Shown here: positions 6,497-8,762 of the stretch, piece after piece
Position numbering within the stretch: position 1 is the first letter of the stretch
How the letters are laid out: each line of letters begins with the position of its first letter
Source of the DNA: Chloroflexota bacterium
Lineage (GTDB): Bacteria; Chloroflexota; Dehalococcoidia; Tepidiformales; Tepidiformaceae
DNA: 8,762 nucleotides
Assembly: GCA_963169135.1 (NCBI GenBank)
Contig: CAUJEQ010000021.1
Coordinates: forward strand, 1 to 8,762
Direction of reading: 5' to 3'
Notes under the pieces: generated by a model
Databases searched by the model: none
Told to the model about the DNA's origin: nothing
The model's input: only the letters and a program-made list of their open reading frames with translations
Made by a program: the position numbers and the translations under genes

Positions 6497-7167
6497 GAGT
6501 CACGATAGCCAGGGCCATCGGTATCGCCGTGCTCATGGGGGCAATTGCTGGTCTCGCCGTGCCAAAGGAGTCCAAAGCCGTTAATTACTCCGTCTATATC
6601 GAACTATGGCCAGGCGGTTCTTCCGACCTTACCTGCGGCTGGCATAGCGGTATCTGTTACGACGACGATTCACAAGTTAGCTCTGGTGCGGCTCTCGACT
6701 GGGCAGCAAGCGCAACCATAAGCTTCTACGTCAAGTCGTCAACGGATTCAGGCTTATTCTCGGTGTCAGGAACGGGATACCTGACGAGTCAGACCCAGAC
6801 TAGTTGTAGCCACACGATGTACGCAAGTGTGTACGATAACACGGCCACATGGAGAGCGGGTGTGTGGTACTACCATACCGACGACTCTCTATCGAGTTAC
6901 AATCAGGACATAAACACTCAACAGTACAATCTCGTGTCTACGTCAAAGGCAATAAGCACGACTGCCAACGAGTCCGGGTGTGGCTCATCCTGGACCGGGT
7001 ATCACGTGCACCAAATGAGCGATTGTGGGTGGACGCTAGCTAATTACCCGGACCACTCAACATGCAACAAGGACTACCCTGAGCCCTTCACCAACGACGT
7101 CAGCGACTGCTGGGTGTCCAACAGCTACCACATGGGCTACGCGAACTGGTCCGTGCCCTATCCGTGA
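6493..7167 (+). CDS. Unrecognised secreted cysteine-rich protein
   Basis: I do not recognise this 224-residue protein. The N-terminus is a clear Sec-type signal peptide: charged MRVTIAR, hydrophobic core to about residue 23, probable cleavage after SKA at 29. The mature part is rich in Ser, Thr, Tyr, Asn and Trp, with few Lys/Arg, and holds seven cysteines (48, 55, 105, 163, 178, 191, 206). The odd number leaves one free or available for an intermolecular bond. A GYHVHQ segment (169-174) and several Asp/Tyr clusters could bind metal or carbohydrate, but no family motif is certain. There is no other transmembrane helix or sorting signal, so free secretion or surface retention by a partner is likely. 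ATG 6493 overlaps the upstream stop as ATGA, implying translational coupling. Hand-counted GC is 50% at 6721-6780, 55% at 6841-6900 and 42% at 6901-6960, against 77% at 3481-3540. TTA, AAT, ATA and ACA codons are frequent. Confidence 0.75.
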   Translation: MRVTIARAIGIAVLMGAIAGLAVPKESKAVNYSVYIELWPGGSSDLTCGWHSGICYDDDSQVSSGAALDWAASATISFYVKSSTDSGLFSVSGTGYLTSQTQTSCSHTMYASVYDNTATWRAGVWYYHTDDSLSSYNQDINTQQYNLVSTSKAISTTANESGCGSSWTGYHVHQMSDCGWTLANYPDHSTCNKDYPEPFTNDVSDCWVSNSYHMGYANWSVPYP

Positions 7168-7230
7168 TCTGATGACCGGGCGCGAGTCCCCGGCGGGTTG
7201 TCCCCTGGCCATCGCCGCCCACTTCGCCCC

Positions 7231-7809
7231 TCAGCTCGTCATCCCCTGGAGCCCCACGAGCGCGCGGCCGTGTTCGATCTCGCCCATGTGACGCAGGCCG
7301 TGCTGGTAGACGAAGCACTCCAGCACTTCGAGCTTCCGCAGGGGCGCCCCGGGGCCAATCACAATCGCGCAGAAGATGTTCTGCATGTTCGGCGGCAACT
7401 GCGGCAGGATGACTTCGGCCAGCATGTCCGCCGTGATGGTGTCGAGCACACGGGACGTACGGGCGATCACTTCCGCCTGGTACTGCTTCCAGGCTTCGAA
7501 GTCGCCGAAGCGCAGGTGCTGCATCTCCTCGACGGTCTCTTCGCGCCCGAGCACGTCGATGCTGACGCCCACCTTCGTGCCCCAGCCGCCGCTGGCCCAC
7601 AGCGGCTGCTCGCGCAGGAACATGACGCTCACGGACTGGTCCTGCGCGCGGATGTAGTGGCTAAAGCTGAAGGCCATGGGCAGCACGCCTTCGCGCTCGT
7701 GGTGGTTTACCTGTTCGAGTGTGAGGTCGCTCGCCGCCCGCTCCCAGAGGACGTTCATCGCGCGGACCCGGTTGCGCAGGGAATCGACGAACATGGCTTC
7801 GTGGGTCAT
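7231..7809 (-). CDS. DinB-superfamily metal-binding protein
   Basis: This is a 192-residue cytoplasmic protein of the DinB/YfiT-like four-helix-bundle superfamily. Members bind a divalent metal through a His triad, and some use bacillithiol or mycothiol as cofactor for thiol transfer or detoxification. The triad is visible: His51 in FSFSHYIRAQDQ, and His170 and His174 in the C-terminal HGLRHMGEIEHG segment, the usual HxxxH arrangement. The length is somewhat above the roughly 150-170 common for the family. ATG 7807-7809 overlaps the MBL gene stop as ATGA, and only a weak purine-rich stretch precedes it, so translation probably depends on coupling. The two genes form a unit and may act in one pathway. 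The 3' end faces the secreted-protein gene across 63 nt with no good terminator. Fold assignment is fairly sure; the reaction is unknown. Confidence 0.82.
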   Translation of the reverse strand: MTHEAMFVDSLRNRVRAMNVLWERAASDLTLEQVNHHEREGVLPMAFSFSHYIRAQDQSVSVMFLREQPLWASGGWGTKVGVSIDVLGREETVEEMQHLRFGDFEAWKQYQAEVIARTSRVLDTITADMLAEVILPQLPPNMQNIFCAIVIGPGAPLRKLEVLECFVYQHGLRHMGEIEHGRALVGLQGMTS

Positions 7810-8711
7810 GCGGTTGCTCGCTTCTCGACCGCGATGCGCTCGGTATCGCGGGCGACGTGGATGGGGCCGCCGTACAGCTCGGCCATGCCTTGCGTGAACG
7901 CCTGCACCTCCGGCCCATCGTTGGGAATGGGCGGGATGAGGTGGGAGAGGACGAGTTTGCCCACGCCTGCGCTCTTCGCCAGCCTCGCGACCTCGTCGGT
8001 CGGGATGTGGTAGCTGGGGACATCGCCGAACAGCGATGCCTGGAGTTCGCGCCCCATGATCCGGAGCGCGTTGCGGCGCATTTCCAGCATGGGCACGTTC
8101 AGCGCCTCGCAGACCAGCATGTCGGCCCCCTGCGAGGCGTGGAGGAGCGACTCGCAGAAGATGGTGTCACCCGACATCACGACCGACCGGCCGTCGAAGC
8201 GCATCCGGTAGCCGAAGGCCGGGACCACCGGGAAGTGGTTCACCTCGAAGCTTTCGATGCTCATGCCCCCGGCGTCCAGGAATTTCTCGGCGCGTGCGGT
8301 TACCGGGACCTCCGTGACTTCGACTTTGATGCCATCGGGGTGGAGCTTGCCCGCGTGGTGCGCCAGCCGGAAGCCGATATCGCGGCGCAGGGCCATGAGG
8401 AAGCCGTCGACCATCTCCTGCGTCCCCTCCGGCCCGAAGACGCGGAGGGGTTGAGTCGCACCGGAGGTCCAGCGGAGGAAGAGGAAGTCGGGGAAATCGG
8501 TGATGTGGTCAGAGTGCATGTGGGTGAAGACGGCGGTGTTGATATCCGACGGCAACACCCCGCTGATGAGGATCTTGCGGGCCGCCCCCCAGCCGCAATC
8601 GACCAGGACGCTGGTATCGCCCGCGACGACGACGTGGCCGGCGCCGCAGCGGTCGGCACTGGGGAGCGGGCTCCCCGTGCCGAGGAAGACGACATCGAAA
8701 CGTTCCGCCAT
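7806..8711 (-). CDS. MBL-fold metallohydrolase, RNase Z/arylsulfatase-like
   Basis: This 301-residue protein has the metallo-beta-lactamase fold and a complete dinuclear metal site: H64, H66, D68 and H69 in THMHSDH, H159 in the VNHFP segment, D182 in SGDT, and H257 in LSHLIPP. The opening FLGTGSPLPSADR and the long insert resemble RNase Z and the AtsA-type arylsulfatases and phosphodiesterases that share its architecture. No signal peptide is visible, so it is probably cytoplasmic. It is longer than a minimal hydrolase and lacks an obvious RNase Z exosite arm, so I do not call it tRNA 3'-processing RNase Z. ATG 8709-8711 is well supported by GGAGGAG (8721-8715). It is the first gene of a two-gene unit, with its stop overlapping the DinB-fold start. 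The promoter probably lies at or beyond the right edge. Function beyond metal-dependent hydrolysis is inference. Confidence 0.88.
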   Translation of the reverse strand: MAERFDVVFLGTGSPLPSADRCGAGHVVVAGDTSVLVDCGWGAARKILISGVLPSDINTAVFTHMHSDHITDFPDFLFLRWTSGATQPLRVFGPEGTQEMVDGFLMALRRDIGFRLAHHAGKLHPDGIKVEVTEVPVTARAEKFLDAGGMSIESFEVNHFPVVPAFGYRMRFDGRSVVMSGDTIFCESLLHASQGADMLVCEALNVPMLEMRRNALRIMGRELQASLFGDVPSYHIPTDEVARLAKSAGVGKLVLSHLIPPIPNDGPEVQAFTQGMAELYGGPIHVARDTERIAVEKRATA

Positions 8712-8762
8712 GGGCTCCTCCGCGCCGGACCTGGCGCATTGGTGACACTAGCAGTGACAGAA

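Noticed and set aside
5735..7167. Mobile element or genomic-island boundaries around the lower-GC gene pair
   Set aside because: I found no transposase, integrase, tRNA, flanking direct repeats or terminal inverted repeats. Low GC alone does not establish a mobile element.
7171..7200. Possible terminator hairpin between the secreted-protein gene and the DinB-fold gene
   Set aside because: Only a 5-bp stem (CCGGG at 7176-7180 with CCCGG at 7189-7193) with an 8-nt loop is seen, with no T-run on either strand; too weak to call.
8744..8760. Short repeats (GTGAC twice, CACT-agc-AGTG) upstream of the MBL gene as an operator
   Set aside because: The elements are very short and at the window edge, with no recognisable -35/-10 pair to anchor them.
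1..8762. CRISPR array, tRNA, rRNA or riboswitch
   Set aside because: No regularly spaced repeats, cloverleaf-like segments or conserved riboswitch cores were seen. The leaders of the transporter and exported-protein genes showed nothing matching a known class.

Overview
The window is GC-rich bacterial chromosome: a hand count of 3481-3540 gives 46 of 60 bases G or C. It is densely packed, with gene junctions that abut or overlap, GTG and TTG starts, and a lipoprotein with a Cys-Gly-Gly-Asp start and a Thr/Ala-rich linker. Actinomycetota or a high-GC Chloroflexota lineage would fit. The sequence alone does not settle this, and no rRNA or tRNA is present.

Layout. (1) Positions 1-1711, + strand: the 3' part of an aspartate kinase gene, cut by the left edge, followed 7 nt later by a PAP2-family membrane phosphatase. 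(2) Positions 1712-5401, - strand: a complete three-gene ABC importer operon of the ferric-iron (Fbp/Fut) type, in the order lipoprotein binding protein, two-domain permease, ATPase. Its last stop codon abuts the PAP2 stop with no base between them. (3) Positions 5402-5734: a 333-nt intergenic region. It holds a sigma70-like promoter for the transporter with a perfect 16-bp palindrome lying over the spacer and -10, and a G10 homopolymer. (4) Positions 5735-7167, + strand: two overlapping genes of lower GC (42-55% in three hand-counted lines). One encodes a membrane-anchored exported protein and the other a cysteine-rich secreted protein. I recognise neither. (5) Positions 7231-8711, - strand: an MBL-fold hydrolase and a DinB-fold protein joined by an ATGA overlap.

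How the parts work together. The transporter genes form one system: the lipoprotein would capture the metal outside the membrane, the permease would carry it across, and the ATPase would power the step. The palindrome suggests metal-dependent repression. The two unknown genes look co-translated, and both products carry export signals, so they probably act at or outside the cell surface. They are the best candidate here for something undescribed. The MBL and DinB proteins are probably co-expressed, and both have intact metal-binding residues, but their substrates cannot be told from sequence. The aspartate kinase is core amino-acid metabolism.
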